Shown: positions 16,552 to 26,147 of the stretch, in pieces
Layout of the letters: every line of letters starts with the position of its first letter
Numbering within the stretch: the first letter of the stretch is position 1
NCBI GenBank assembly: GCA_026914155.1
Contig: JAPPGH010000010.1
Location: forward strand, 62,001-126,000
DNA length: 64,000 nt
Reading direction: 5' to 3'
From: Candidatus Palauibacter rhopaloidicola
Lineage (GTDB): Bacteria; Gemmatimonadota; Gemmatimonadetes; Palauibacterales; Palauibacteraceae
Notes under the pieces: model-generated
The model's input: the letters and a program-made list of their open reading frames with translations, nothing else
Database searches by the model: none
What the model was told of the DNA's origin: nothing
Program-made: the position numbers and the translations under genes

Positions 16552-18936
16552 TCACTCGAATTCCACGACTGTGACGCCTGTGCCCCCTTCGTTCGATTCA
16601 CCGGTTCTGAAGAGCCGGATCCGCGGATCCGCGGCGAGCAGTTGCCCGACCCGCTCCCTCAGCGCGCCCGTTCCCTTTCCGTGAATGATCCTGAGCCACG
16701 GAAGATCGCCGACCACGGCCGCGTCGACGGCCGGGTTGAGCGTCCCCTCCACCTCGTCGACGCGCAGCCCCCTGAGATCGACCTCCGTGGCGACGCGGAA
16801 GTCCGGTCGGCGCTGCGGCGGGCCGGCGGCTTCACGGGCGCCGGCCCGCCCGGACGAACGGTCCGCCGGTGCAGAATGGGGCGTCAGCTCCCCCAGCGGT
16901 ACCGTCAGCCGCAGTTCGCCCACCTCGATGACGCCGCGGTTCTCCCGAATCTCGACGAGACGCGCGGGCCGGTCGGACGCGGACCACCGGACGACGTCGC
17001 CGGCCGCCACCGTTCGCTCCGCCGACCGAGGCGCGGGCTCGCCCAGCGCTCGAAGCGCGCCGGAAGACGCCCGGAGCGCCCGTTCGACTTCCCCCCGCAC
17101 GGCCCGCTTCGCCTCCCGGCGGCGCACCTCATCCCCCGCGGCGAATTCGGCTTCGAGGCGTGAGATCGCGGCCTCCACTCGCTCTCGCGCCTCGCGCAGC
17201 GCCGCGAGCCGCTCCGCCTCCCGTCCACGAGCGGCGGCGCGCTCCGAATCGGCCAGGGCGGTCTCCCTGGACGCGAGGTCGCGTTCGCGCTCGGCCGTTT
17301 CCCCCGCGCGGCGCTCGAGTTGGGCCCGAAGGTCGTCGACCTCACCCCGTTCGGCCTCGAGCCGGGCAAGGAGGGTGTCCAGCGAAACGTGCTCCGGCCC
17401 GAGCCGGTCGCGTGCATCGGCGAGGACGTCATCCGGGACGCCCAACCGCGCCGCGATGACGAGGGCGTAGCTTCGGCCGGGCCGGTCCCTGACCAGACGG
17501 TAGGTTGGCTCGAGCCGCGTTCCATCGAACTCCAGCGAGGCGTTCACGGCCGCAGCCTTCTCGTCGGCGAGACGCTTGAGGTCTCCGAGGTGCGTCGTGG
17601 CCACCGTGAGACGAGCCTGCCGAGCCAGCCGCCGCAGCGATGCCGCCGCCAGCGCGCCCCCCTCGGCCGGATCCGTGGCGCTGCCGATCTCGTCGAAGAG
17701 GACGATGTCCCGGTCGCCGGCCTCGCGTAGAATCCCGGCCAGGTTACGTGCCTGCGCACCGAAGGTGGAGAGCGACGCCTCGATTGACTGTTCGTCGCCG
17801 ATGACGGCGAAGAAGCGACCGAAGAAGGGGATCCGGCTCCCGGCGCCGAGCGGCGGCAGCACTCCGCTCTGCGAGAGCGCGGACAGCAGGCCGAGCGTCT
17901 TGAGGAACACCGTCTTGCCCCCCGCGTTCGGACCCGACACGAGGACTACGCGCTCGCCCGCGGAGAGGTCGAGGTCGAACGGGACCGCCCCGCCCGCATC
18001 GAGGGCGAGGAGAGGATGGCGAGCCCCGCGGATGCGGATCGCCTCGGGCCCCGCCTCGACGAAGGCCGGGGGCGCCGCGTCCATCTCGTCCGCGAAGAGC
18101 GCGCGGGCGCGCAGCGAGTCCAGTTCCACGAGGGCGGCGTAGGAGGCGGCGAGCTCGGGCGCGCGGGCGCGCACGGCAGCGGAAAGGTCCCGCAGAATCC
18201 GGTCCACTTCACGGCCCTCGCCGAGCTCCAGTTCACGGATCTCGTTCATCGCCTCGATGGCGCGTGCCGGCTCGACGAACAGGGTCCGGCGGCTGGCGGA
18301 AGCGTCATGTACGAGACCGCCAGCGATCCCCTTGCCCTCGCGGCGGACCGGGATGCAGTAGCGGCCGTTGCGGACCGTGACGGAGGCGTCGGGCACGCGA
18401 ACGCGTTCCGGGAGCGAGCGGGCGTAGCGCGTCAGGTCGTCGACGAGCCGGCCGCGGCGCGTCGCGAGCGCGCGGCGGATGCGCCGAAGCTCCGGGGAAG
18501 CCCCATCCGCGACCGCTCCCGTCGCATCGAAGGTGCGCGCAATCCGTTTCTCGAGGGCTGTCTCCCCCCACAACCGGCTCACATGCTCCGCCGGGAGGCC
18601 ATCGGGGTCGAGGCGCGCCTCCAGTCGCCGCACGGCGCGTGCGACGGCCATGACCTGTCCGCACGCGAGCAGTTGCGGCGGCTCCAGCGCCGCGTCTTCG
18701 ATCGCGAGCCGCCGCAGGGCCCCGTCCAGCGGCGCGATCGGATCCAGCACCCATCCGTCTCGGCTCCCGATGAGCTCCCGAAGTTCGTGCACGGCCGCAA
18801 GCGAGCGGCGCGCGGATGCCGCGTCCGGAAGCGGCCGGAGTCCGTGCACCGCGGCGCGTCCCGCCTCCGACACGGCGCGTGCGCCGACCGCCGCGAGCAC
18901 ACGGTCGAACTCGATCACCCGGAGCGCGTGATCCAC
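16552..18936 (-). CDS. mutS2: Endonuclease MutS2
   Basis: MutS-family ATPase with a C-terminal Smr nuclease domain, implicated in suppressing recombination and in rescue of collided ribosomes. It has 794 residues from GTG 18936, which gives the expected beginning (HALRVIEFDRVL); earlier in-frame codons lie in hinT. The core domain is near 100-300, the Walker A motif SGPNAGGKTVFLKT near 345, Walker B/signature LFDEIGSATDPAEGG near 425, a coiled-coil segment rich in Glu/Arg at 525-640, and the Smr domain near 720-794 with DLRGLRVDEVEG and IIHGKGTGALRERV. It is 5 bases past the hinT stop. Confidence 0.97.
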   Translation of the reverse strand: MDHALRVIEFDRVLAAVGARAVSEAGRAAVHGLRPLPDAASARRSLAAVHELRELIGSRDGWVLDPIAPLDGALRRLAIEDAALEPPQLLACGQVMAVARAVRRLEARLDPDGLPAEHVSRLWGETALEKRIARTFDATGAVADGASPELRRIRRALATRRGRLVDDLTRYARSLPERVRVPDASVTVRNGRYCIPVRREGKGIAGGLVHDASASRRTLFVEPARAIEAMNEIRELELGEGREVDRILRDLSAAVRARAPELAASYAALVELDSLRARALFADEMDAAPPAFVEAGPEAIRIRGARHPLLALDAGGAVPFDLDLSAGERVVLVSGPNAGGKTVFLKTLGLLSALSQSGVLPPLGAGSRIPFFGRFFAVIGDEQSIEASLSTFGAQARNLAGILREAGDRDIVLFDEIGSATDPAEGGALAAASLRRLARQARLTVATTHLGDLKRLADEKAAAVNASLEFDGTRLEPTYRLVRDRPGRSYALVIAARLGVPDDVLADARDRLGPEHVSLDTLLARLEAERGEVDDLRAQLERRAGETAERERDLASRETALADSERAAARGREAERLAALREARERVEAAISRLEAEFAAGDEVRRREAKRAVRGEVERALRASSGALRALGEPAPRSAERTVAAGDVVRWSASDRPARLVEIRENRGVIEVGELRLTVPLGELTPHSAPADRSSGRAGAREAAGPPQRRPDFRVATEVDLRGLRVDEVEGTLNPAVDAAVVGDLPWLRIIHGKGTGALRERVGQLLAADPRIRLFRTGESNEGGTGVTVVEFE

Positions 18937-18941
18937 GTCGG

Positions 18942-19277
18942 CTACCCGGGCGGCCAGCCCATGCGGCGACGGCCGAGCACGTGGAAGTGCAGGTGCGGCA
19001 CGGCCTGGCCGCCGTCGCCACCGACGTTCGTGACGACGCGGTATCCCCCCTCCAGCCCCTCCGCGTCCGCCACGGCCGCACAAGCGAGAAGGAGCCGGGT
19101 TCCGAGCGGCCCTTCCGAGAGGGTCGCGAGGCTCGACACGTGCGCTCGCGGGACGACGAGCACATGCACCGGCGCCTGGGGTTCCAGATCCCGGAACGCC
19201 ACCCAGTCGTCCGCTTCGGCGACCATCGTCGCCCCGATCGCCCCCGAAGCGATGCCGCAGAACACGCAGTCCGTCAT
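18942..19277 (-). CDS. hinT: HIT-family purine nucleoside phosphoramidase-like hydrolase
   Basis: A 111-residue histidine-triad protein that hydrolyses nucleoside phosphoramidates or similar nucleotide conjugates. CVFCGIASG near residue 4 is the usual N-terminus with its CxxC, and the triad PHLHFHVLG is near 94-102. Start ATG 19277 lies 1 base beyond the rsmE stop. It is part of the rsmE-hinT-mutS2 run. Confidence 0.97.
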   Translation of the reverse strand: MTDCVFCGIASGAIGATMVAEADDWVAFRDLEPQAPVHVLVVPRAHVSSLATLSEGPLGTRLLLACAAVADAEGLEGGYRVVTNVGGDGGQAVPHLHFHVLGRRRMGWPPG

Positions 19278-19278
19278 G

Positions 19279-20064
19279 TCATCCCTCGTCGTCTGCTTCG
19301 TTTTCGTCGTCCTCCAGCATGGCCGCTGCCCAGCCGACGATGACCACCGCGGCCGTCTCGAACCTCAGTGTCGCCGGACTCAGGGAAACGAGCTCGACAC
19401 CCGCCTCCACGCAGCGACGCCGCTCCGGATGCGTCAGGCCACCCTCCGGCCCCACCGCGACGGTCAGCGGGGGCCCGGCACGTCCCCCCGCCGAGCCACG
19501 GACGATCGCGCCTCCGAGCCGTTGTCGCCCCTCCGCGTCCGCGAGCCACGCAGCTCCCTCATGGCGCCCGACAGCCTCCTCCGGCGTCACGGGGCCTCGC
19601 AGCCGAGGGAGCCAACCTCGGCCCGACTGCTTCAAGGCCGCCCTCGCGCGGCCTTCCGCCCGCCGCAGAAAGCCCTCGGAGCGCCCGGCGTCGGCCACGG
19701 AGCGCGACCGCTCCCACTCGACCCACGTGATCGTCGCGGCGCCCAGTTCCACGACCTTCTCCACGAGCCACAGGGAACGGTCGCGATTCGCCACAGGGGC
19801 CCAGAGGTGCAGCGGGAGCGCAGGTTCGGACGGAAGTGGAGCGAGCAGCCGGCAACTTGCGCGACGCCGGTCCAGCGCGAGGAGTTCGGCCTCCCAGCGG
19901 CTTCCGGCACCGTCGATGAGCGCGAGACGACGGCCGGGGCGGAGCCGGGCGGCGCGGACATGGCTCACCTCGTCGCTCGCGAGTTCGGCCCGCACGCCGG
20001 CTTGCAGGCCCGCAAGACCGTCGGCGAAGAACGTCTGGTAGCTCACGGGGGGCAACGTATCCAT
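19279..20064 (-). CDS. rsmE: 16S rRNA (uracil1498-N3)-methyltransferase
   Basis: SPOUT-class methyltransferase that modifies U1498 of 16S rRNA. It is 261 residues long from ATG 20064 (begins with [14 protein letters not shown]); the open frame continues further upstream but would add about 95 arginine-rich residues without family similarity. An N-terminal PUA-like domain includes [20 protein letters not shown]. The trefoil-knot SAM site is in [13 protein letters not shown] near 200 and [19 protein letters not shown] near 230. It heads the leftward block, divergent from transketolase across a 188-base gap. Confidence 0.95.
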   Translation of the reverse strand: MDTLPPVSYQTFFADGLAGLQAGVRAELASDEVSHVRAARLRPGRRLALIDGAGSRWEAELLALDRRRASCRLLAPLPSEPALPLHLWAPVANRDRSLWLVEKVVELGAATITWVEWERSRSVADAGRSEGFLRRAEGRARAALKQSGRGWLPRLRGPVTPEEAVGRHEGAAWLADAEGRQRLGGAIVRGSAGGRAGPPLTVAVGPEGGLTHPERRRCVEAGVELVSLSPATLRFETAAVVIVGWAAAMLEDDENEADDEG

Positions 20065-20252
20065 CGTCGGCGGGCCATCGCCACCAGCGTCGCGCGCTTC
20101 GCGGTGGAGCCTTTTCCGGCGGCGCCTCGAACCCTTATGTTCGCTCCGCCGAAGCGGCCCGCCCATCACGAGTTGTCTCGCGCGGCCCCCGGCTTCCCGG
20201 CATTGGGCCAGCCAAGCCAGCCAAGGGCGATCCAACTCGCGCGAGGGGGCTA

Positions 20253-22313
20253 TTGAACGAGACAAGGACCGTTGAAGCCGTTTCCGGGTCCGCCGCTCCG
20301 GGCGCGGATCCTTCCGTAGAATCCCAGTCCATCGACACGATCCGGACACTCGCCATGGACGCCGTCCAGCGGGCCGGCTCCGGGCATCCCGGCACCGCGA
20401 TGGCGCTCGCCCCCGTGGCGTACACCCTGTGGATGCGCCACATGCGGTACAGCCCGCGAGACCCCGCCTGGTTCGGCCGGGACCGGTTCGTGCTCTCCGC
20501 CGGCCACGCCGCGATTCTCCAGTACGCCGTTCTCCACCTCACCGGCTTCGACCTTCCCCTCGAGGAAATACGCAACTTCCGGCGGGCGGGGAGCTGCACG
20601 GCGGGCCACCCCGAGTACGGCCACGTCGACGGCGTCGAAACGACGACGGGCCCGCTGGGCCAAGGCGTCGCGAACTCCGTGGGGATGGCGATCGCCGAAG
20701 CCCATCTCGCGGCGGTGTTCAACCGGCCGAACCACTCGATCATCGATCACCGGACGTACGTCATCTGCAGCGACGGCGACCTCATGGAGGGCGTCTCGTA
20801 CGAAGCTGCCTCGCTGGCCGGGCACCTCGGCCTCGGCAAGCTCATCTGGCTCTACGATGACAACAGGATCACGATCGATGGCGACGTCGACCTCGCCTTT
20901 TCCGAGGATGTACGCGGGCGATTCGAGTCGCTGGGGTGGCATGTGCAGTCCGTCGGGGACGCGAACGACCTGGCGGCGCTCGACGCGGCGCTCGAGGGCG
21001 CGCGGGGCGCGGACGACCGCCCGTCCCTGATCATCGTCCGCTCGCACATCGGCTACGGCGCCCCCAACAAGCAGGACACGGCCGCCGCGCACGGCGCGCC
21101 GCTGGGCGAGGAGGAGGTCCGGCTCACCAAGGAGGTGTACGGCTGGCCGGCGGAACCTCCGTTCCTCGTTCCGGACGCCGTCCGGGGCCACATGGGCCGG
21201 CAGGTGCAGCGCGGCGAAGCGCTCGCCGCGGAGTGGGGCCAGCGCTTCGAGCGATACCGCGCGGAGCACCCGGAGCTGGCCGCGGAACTCGAACGCCGCA
21301 TCCGGTCGGACCTGCCACGGGCTTGGGACGAGGACCTGCCGAGCTTCGCCCCGGACGACGATCCGATCGCCACCCGGGCCGCGTCCGGCCGGATCCTGAC
21401 CGCGCTGGCGCCCCGCCTCCCCGAACTCATCGGCGGGAGCGCCGACCTGTCGGGCTCGAACAACACGTTGATCGACTCGCCGAACTTCTCGAGGGACGCG
21501 CGCGAAGGCCGCAACCTGCGGTGGGGCATCCGCGAGCACGCGATGGCTTCCGTCGCGAACGGACTTGTCCTCCACGGCGGCATCCGCCCGTACATCGCGA
21601 CTTTCTTCACCTTCACGGACTACGCCCGGCCCTCGATGCGGCTCGCCGCCCTGATGGGACTGCCCAACATCTACGTGATGACGCACGACTCGATCGGCCT
21701 CGGGGCCGACGGGCCGACGCACCAGCCGATCGAGCACCTCGCCTCCTTCCGGGCGATGCCCCGCGTCGTCGTGCTGCGCCCCGCCGACCCGCAGGAGACC
21801 GTCCAGGCCTGGCGCGTCGCGATCGAACGCCGCAGCGGGCCCACGATTCTCGTGCTCACGCGCCAGAAGGTCCCTCATCTCGAGCGCGCGTCCAGCACCG
21901 CCGAAGATGGGGTTGGACGCGGCGCCTACGTTCTCAGGCCGGAGCCCGGCCCCCTGCAGGTCGTGCTGCTGGGGACCGGTTCGGAACTCCAGGTGGCGGT
22001 CGAAGCGGCGGGAGTCCTCGAGAACGGAGGGGTGTCGGCGCGCGTCGTCTCGTTCCCGAGCTGGGAACTGTTCCGCGCTCAGCCGGCGTCCTACCGGGAC
22101 GAGGTTCTTCCCCCCGGTGTTCCGAGGGTCGCGATCGAAGCCGGCGCCACCCTCGGGTGGACGGAATGGGTGGGGCGGGACGGCGCAGTCCTCGGGATCG
22201 ACCGCTTCGGCCAGTCCGCATCCGCGGCGGACAACTTCGCCCGTTTCGGCTTCACCGCGGAGGCCCTCGTCGCGCGGACCCTGGAAGCGCTCGCCGCGGA
22301 GCGACGGGCGTGA
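20253..22313 (+). CDS. tkt: Transketolase
   Basis: Thiamine-diphosphate enzyme moving two-carbon units in the non-oxidative pentose phosphate pathway. It has 686 residues. The start is TTG 20253, supported by GAGGGGG just upstream at 20243-20249. The ThDP domain has [19 protein letters not shown] near residue 42, [20 protein letters not shown] near 130 and [18 protein letters not shown] near 170. The Pyr domain has [12 protein letters not shown] near 395, [16 protein letters not shown] near 425 and [19 protein letters not shown] near 480. It is the first gene of a three-gene operon and overlaps rpiB by 4 bases. Confidence 0.98.
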   Translation: MNETRTVEAVSGSAAPGADPSVESQSIDTIRTLAMDAVQRAGSGHPGTAMALAPVAYTLWMRHMRYSPRDPAWFGRDRFVLSAGHAAILQYAVLHLTGFDLPLEEIRNFRRAGSCTAGHPEYGHVDGVETTTGPLGQGVANSVGMAIAEAHLAAVFNRPNHSIIDHRTYVICSDGDLMEGVSYEAASLAGHLGLGKLIWLYDDNRITIDGDVDLAFSEDVRGRFESLGWHVQSVGDANDLAALDAALEGARGADDRPSLIIVRSHIGYGAPNKQDTAAAHGAPLGEEEVRLTKEVYGWPAEPPFLVPDAVRGHMGRQVQRGEALAAEWGQRFERYRAEHPELAAELERRIRSDLPRAWDEDLPSFAPDDDPIATRAASGRILTALAPRLPELIGGSADLSGSNNTLIDSPNFSRDAREGRNLRWGIREHAMASVANGLVLHGGIRPYIATFFTFTDYARPSMRLAALMGLPNIYVMTHDSIGLGADGPTHQPIEHLASFRAMPRVVVLRPADPQETVQAWRVAIERRSGPTILVLTRQKVPHLERASSTAEDGVGRGAYVLRPEPGPLQVVLLGTGSELQVAVEAAGVLENGGVSARVVSFPSWELFRAQPASYRDEVLPPGVPRVAIEAGATLGWTEWVGRDGAVLGIDRFGQSASAADNFARFGFTAEALVARTLEALAAERRA

Positions 22314-22771
22314 AGCTCGCGGTCGGGGCGGACCACGCGGGGGTCGGTTACAAGGATGCGCTTGCCGCGGAGCTTCGCGAAGCCGGCCACGAAATCGTCG
22401 ATGTCGGCACGCACGGCCCGGAGTCGGTCGACTACCCCGACTTCGCCTTCGCCGTCGCGGAGCGGGTGGCGCGCGGCGACGTGGAACGCGGCATCGTCAT
22501 CTGCGGATCCGCCGTGGGCGTCTGTATCGCGGCGAACAAGGTGCCGGGAGTGCGGGCGGGCGTCTGCCACGACACGTATTCGGCTGCGCAGGGGGTCGAT
22601 CACGACGACATGAACGTCCTCTGCATGGGGGAGCGCGTGATCGGGATCGCCCTCGCGCGCTCGATCACGGACGCGTTTCTGGCGGCGGAGTTCTCGGCGG
22701 AACCGAGGCATCGACGCCGCCTCGAAAAGGTTCTGGACATCGAAGCCCGACACCTGAAATCGGAAGCCTGA
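22310..22771 (+). CDS. rpiB: Ribose-5-phosphate isomerase B
   Basis: Interconverts ribulose-5-phosphate and ribose-5-phosphate. It has 153 residues from GTG 22310, whose GTGA overlaps the tkt stop. [15 protein letters not shown] near residue 4, [14 protein letters not shown] near 42 and the active-site region [18 protein letters not shown] near 63 are clear; the cysteine in ICGSAVG matches the E. coli catalytic cysteine. C-terminal [15 protein letters not shown] also fits. It stands between transketolase and transaldolase, all in one pathway. Confidence 0.96.
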   Translation: MKLAVGADHAGVGYKDALAAELREAGHEIVDVGTHGPESVDYPDFAFAVAERVARGDVERGIVICGSAVGVCIAANKVPGVRAGVCHDTYSAAQGVDHDDMNVLCMGERVIGIALARSITDAFLAAEFSAEPRHRRRLEKVLDIEARHLKSEA

Positions 22772-22796
22772 GACACACGATGGGGAGGGGAGAGAG

Positions 22797-23948
22797 ATGA
22801 GCGCGCTGCTTCAACTCCAGGAGCACGGCCAGAGCTACTGGCTCGACAACCTGACGCGCGGGATGCTGGTCGACGGAACGCTGGCCCGCCGGGTCGAGGC
22901 CGAAGGGTTGCGAGGGGTCACCTCGAACCCCGCGATCTTTCACAACGCGATCACGGGCAGCGCCCAGTACGATGAGGACATCGCCCGCTTCACCGCCGCG
23001 GGGCTCGGCGTCGAAGACGTCTACGACCGGCTCACGATCGCCGACGTCCAGGGCGCGTGCGACGTTCTGCGGGGCGTGTGGGAGAGTTCCGGCGGCGTCG
23101 ATGGATACGTCTCCCTCGAAGTCTCCCCCCACCTGGCGAACGACACGGAGGGCACGGTGCGGGAGGCGCGCCGCCTCAACGATGAAGTGGCCCGCGACAA
23201 CGTCCTCATCAAGATTCCGGGGACGCCGGCCGGAGTCCCGGCCATCCGGCAGACGCTGTTCGAGGGAGTGAACGTGAACGTGACGCTCCTCTTCTCCATC
23301 GCCGCGTACGAGGCGGTGGCGGATGCCCACACGGAGGCGCTGGAGCAACGGCTCGAAGCGGGCCGGTCCGTCGACGATGTCGCCTCGGTGGCCAGCTTCT
23401 TCGTCAGCCGGATCGACGCGCTGACGGATCGGAAGCTCGGGGCGCTGGCCGACGCCGGGGAGGGCGACGCCGCGCGCTGCGAGGCCCTGCTGGGCAAGGC
23501 GGCAATCGCCAACGCGAAACTCGCCTACGTCGGCTTCCAGCGGAGGCTGGGCACGGATCGCTGGGCTCGTCTCGCGGGGCTCGGCGCCCATCCGCAACGC
23601 ATGCTGTGGGCGAGCACGAGCACGAAGAACCCCGCGTATTCCGACGTGATGTACGTCGAGCCGCTCATCGGCGACCTGACGGTCAACACATTGCCGGAGA
23701 AGACGATCGACGCCTTCCGGGAGCACGGGCGCGTCGCCGGCACGCTGACCGACGGCGTCGACGAGGCCCGTCATGCGATGACGGAGTTGGCCGCGGTCGG
23801 GATCGACCTGGACGAGGTCACGGATCAACTGCTGGCGGAGGGAGTCGAGAAGTTCGCCGTCCCCTTCGACCGGCTTCTCGCGAGCCTCGCGGAGCGGATG
23901 GCGTCGCAGCCCGCCGCGGCCGTCGCGTCGGGATCCGTTACGCCGTAA
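22797..23948 (+). CDS. tal: Transaldolase
   Basis: Transfers a dihydroxyacetone unit between sedoheptulose-7-phosphate and glyceraldehyde-3-phosphate. It has 383 residues, the longer (TalB-like/actinobacterial) type. LRGVTSNPAIFHNAI near residue 38 is the family start, the Schiff-base lysine lies in NVLIKIPGTPAG near 140, and WASTSTKNPAYSDVMYVEPL near 268 is the C-terminal signature. ATG 22797 has a purine-rich GGGGAGAGAG ribosome site. Its 3' end overlaps the convergent dnaJ 3' end by 11 bases, so no terminator fits between them. Confidence 0.97.
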   Translation: MSALLQLQEHGQSYWLDNLTRGMLVDGTLARRVEAEGLRGVTSNPAIFHNAITGSAQYDEDIARFTAAGLGVEDVYDRLTIADVQGACDVLRGVWESSGGVDGYVSLEVSPHLANDTEGTVREARRLNDEVARDNVLIKIPGTPAGVPAIRQTLFEGVNVNVTLLFSIAAYEAVADAHTEALEQRLEAGRSVDDVASVASFFVSRIDALTDRKLGALADAGEGDAARCEALLGKAAIANAKLAYVGFQRRLGTDRWARLAGLGAHPQRMLWASTSTKNPAYSDVMYVEPLIGDLTVNTLPEKTIDAFREHGRVAGTLTDGVDEARHAMTELAAVGIDLDEVTDQLLAEGVEKFAVPFDRLLASLAERMASQPAAAVASGSVTP

Positions 23949-25107
23949 ACGCCGCCTTCACCCGCTCCCAGAAGCTCGGATCCTCGCCCCGGCGCGGCTC
24001 GGGCGGCGCATCCTCCACTTCCCTCAACGACTCCAGGACGTCACGCTGGCGCCGGGAAAGTTCGCTCGGCGTCCACGTGTGTACGCGCACGAGCTGGTCT
24101 CCGTGGCCCGCGGCCCGCAGTCGCGGCATCCCCTGCCCGCGAAGCCTCAGGACCTGCCCGGCCTGGATCCCCGCCGGCACCTTGAGCCGGGCCTGCCCGA
24201 GGATCGTCGGCACGTCGAGTTCGTCGCCCAGCGCCGCCTGGGAGAACGTGACGGGCAGGTCGAGGACGAGGTCATCGCCCCGGCGCTCGAAGCGGTCGTG
24301 CGGCTCGACCTCCACCTGCACGATGAGGTCCCCCGGCGGCCCGCCGCGCGGACCCGCGTTGCCGCGCCCGCGCAGCTTCAGGTAGTCGTCGGACGAAATC
24401 CCGGCGGGAATCTCGATGTCGACGGATCGGTCGACCCGCACGCGCCCGGTTCGCCCGCAGTCGCGGCACTCTTCCGCGATCAAGGTGCCCTCTCCGGCGC
24501 AGGCGGAGCAGGGACGCACGGAGACGAACTGTCCCAGCATCGAGCGCTGGACCATGCGAATCTCGCCGGTGCCCTGGCACGTTCCGCACCGGGACGCCGT
24601 GCTTCCCGGCTCGGCGCCCGTCGCATCGCAGCGCTCGCACCGATCCAGAGCGGAGACGCGGAGGGAGCGCCGGGCCCCCTTCGCCGCCTCCTCCAGCGTG
24701 ATCGCGACGGACACCTTGAGGGTCGAGCCGCGGCGCGGCTGGTTCGGGGAGCGCGCGTCGCCGAACAGGTCGCCGAAGCCGCCGCCGCCGAAGCCGCCGC
24801 CGCCGAACTCCCGCATGAACACATCGAACGCGTCCGAGAAGTTGTTGAATCCGGAGAACGGCGCCTCCCCTCCGCCGCCGCGCCGCACCCCGGCCTCGCC
24901 GTACTGGTCGTACAACTGCCGCTTCCCGGGGTCGCGGAGCACTTCCCACGCCTCCGTCACCTCCTTGAACCGCTCCTCCGCGTCGGACGCGGAATTGCGG
25001 TCCGGATGGTACTCCATGGCGAGGCGCCGGTACGCCCGCTTCAGCTCGTCCGCACCGGCATCGCGGGAGACGCCGAGCAGCTCGTAGTAGTCGCGGTGTC
25101 CGCTCAC
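23938..25107 (-). CDS. dnaJ: Chaperone protein DnaJ
   Basis: Co-chaperone that delivers clients to DnaK and stimulates its ATPase. It has 389 residues. The J domain has the HPD motif in AMEYHPDRNSA near residue 34, then a glycine/phenylalanine-rich linker (FGGGGFGGGGFGDLF). Four CxxCxGxG-type zinc repeats follow: CERCDATGA, CGTCQGTG, CSACAGEG and CRDCGRTG. The two C-terminal substrate domains end in FWERVKAAF. Start GTG 25107 overlaps the TGA of the hrcA reading frame as GTGA. dnaK and grpE are not in the window. Confidence 0.98.
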   Translation of the reverse strand: MSGHRDYYELLGVSRDAGADELKRAYRRLAMEYHPDRNSASDAEERFKEVTEAWEVLRDPGKRQLYDQYGEAGVRRGGGGEAPFSGFNNFSDAFDVFMREFGGGGFGGGGFGDLFGDARSPNQPRRGSTLKVSVAITLEEAAKGARRSLRVSALDRCERCDATGAEPGSTASRCGTCQGTGEIRMVQRSMLGQFVSVRPCSACAGEGTLIAEECRDCGRTGRVRVDRSVDIEIPAGISSDDYLKLRGRGNAGPRGGPPGDLIVQVEVEPHDRFERRGDDLVLDLPVTFSQAALGDELDVPTILGQARLKVPAGIQAGQVLRLRGQGMPRLRAAGHGDQLVRVHTWTPSELSRRQRDVLESLREVEDAPPEPRRGEDPSFWERVKAAFTA

Positions 25108-26147
25108 GGCGTCAGCCGCGTGAGGAGATCGGACGTCCAGTCGACGATGGAGACGACCTTGTCATACGGCATGCGCGTCGGCCCGATCACGCCGACCGTG
25201 CCCTGCAGACTGCCGACGGCATAGTTGGCCGTCACGATGGTCAGATCCTCGAGTTCCGGCTGGCCGTGCTCGGCTCCGATCGTCACGTGGGGACCGTCCG
25301 AACCGCCGCGGTCCCCCAGCACGGAGGCGAGCAACTCCCGGCGCTCCGTGAGGAGCAGGAGTTCGCGCAGACGCTCGCTCGTCGTGAACTCCGGCTGTTC
25401 GGTCAGCGCCGCGGCGCGCCCCAGGTGAATTTAGCGCTCGCGGCGGGCCCACTCGAAGACGTCCGGACCGCTGTGCACGAAGATGTTCATCAACTCCTCG
25501 GCACCGCGGTTACTGAAACTCAGGTCGCCGAGTCGCTCGTGAAGCGTCGTCTGGATCTCGGAGATCGCGCTGCCCGCCAACCGTTCGTTGAGCGCCTGCG
25601 ACACTGCCTGGAGCGTCGCGCGCGGGACCCGCGTCGCCACGTCTACGTACACGGTACGGACCACGCCGGACTCGATCGTGAATACCAGCAGCACTTTCTC
25701 ACTCGAAAGCGGCACGAGCTCGAGACGTTCGAGCGTGGCCGTGGCGAGCGTCGGACCCACCGCGAGACCGAGTTCCCCCGTCAGGAGGCTCAGGACGCGC
25801 GCCGCCTTGCCCATGAGGTCCTCGACACCGCCCGCGTCCGCATCCCCCAACTCGCGTTCGATCTTCGCCTGGTCCCGCTTCCGGATGCCGCCCCAGCGCA
25901 TGAGCGCATCGACGTAGTAGCGGTACGCGAGATCCGTCGGGAGCCGGCCCGCGGAGGTGTAGGGGTGCGAGAGCAGACCCTTGCTCTCGAGGTCCGCCAT
26001 CGTGTTGCGGATCGTCGCGGGGGACACGCCGAGCGCGTACTCCTTCCCGATCCTTCGCGAGCCGGCCGGGGCGGCCGTGCGGACGAAGGAGTCGATGACC
26101 GCCGCGAGGACGGCACGTTCGCGCTCTGTCAGTGTCGGCAGGGTCAT
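25104..26147 (-). pseudogene. hrcA: Heat-shock repressor HrcA, interrupted by one in-frame stop codon
   Basis: HrcA binds CIRCE elements and represses chaperone genes. The frame from ATG 26147 (overlapping the hemW stop as ATGA) to the TGA overlapping dnaJ is 348 codons, the normal family length, with one internal TAA at 25433-25431. Upstream of it, 238 residues hold the winged helix (SRRIGKEYALGVSPATIRNTM, YTSAGRLPTDLAYRYYV) and much of the sensor domain. Downstream, in the same frame, the conserved C-terminus continues (IHLGRAAALTEQPEF, IGAEHGQPELEDLTIVTANY, GVIGPTRMPYDKVVSIV). The break could be a real nonsense mutation or a base error. TTG 25334 could restart a 76-residue fragment but would not restore function. 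Confidence 0.9.

Noticed and set aside
25431-25460. TTAGCGCTC at the hrcA stop looking like one arm of CIRCE
   Set aside because: The second arm is not GAGTGCTAA at the required 9-base distance, and it lies inside hrcA rather than at a promoter.
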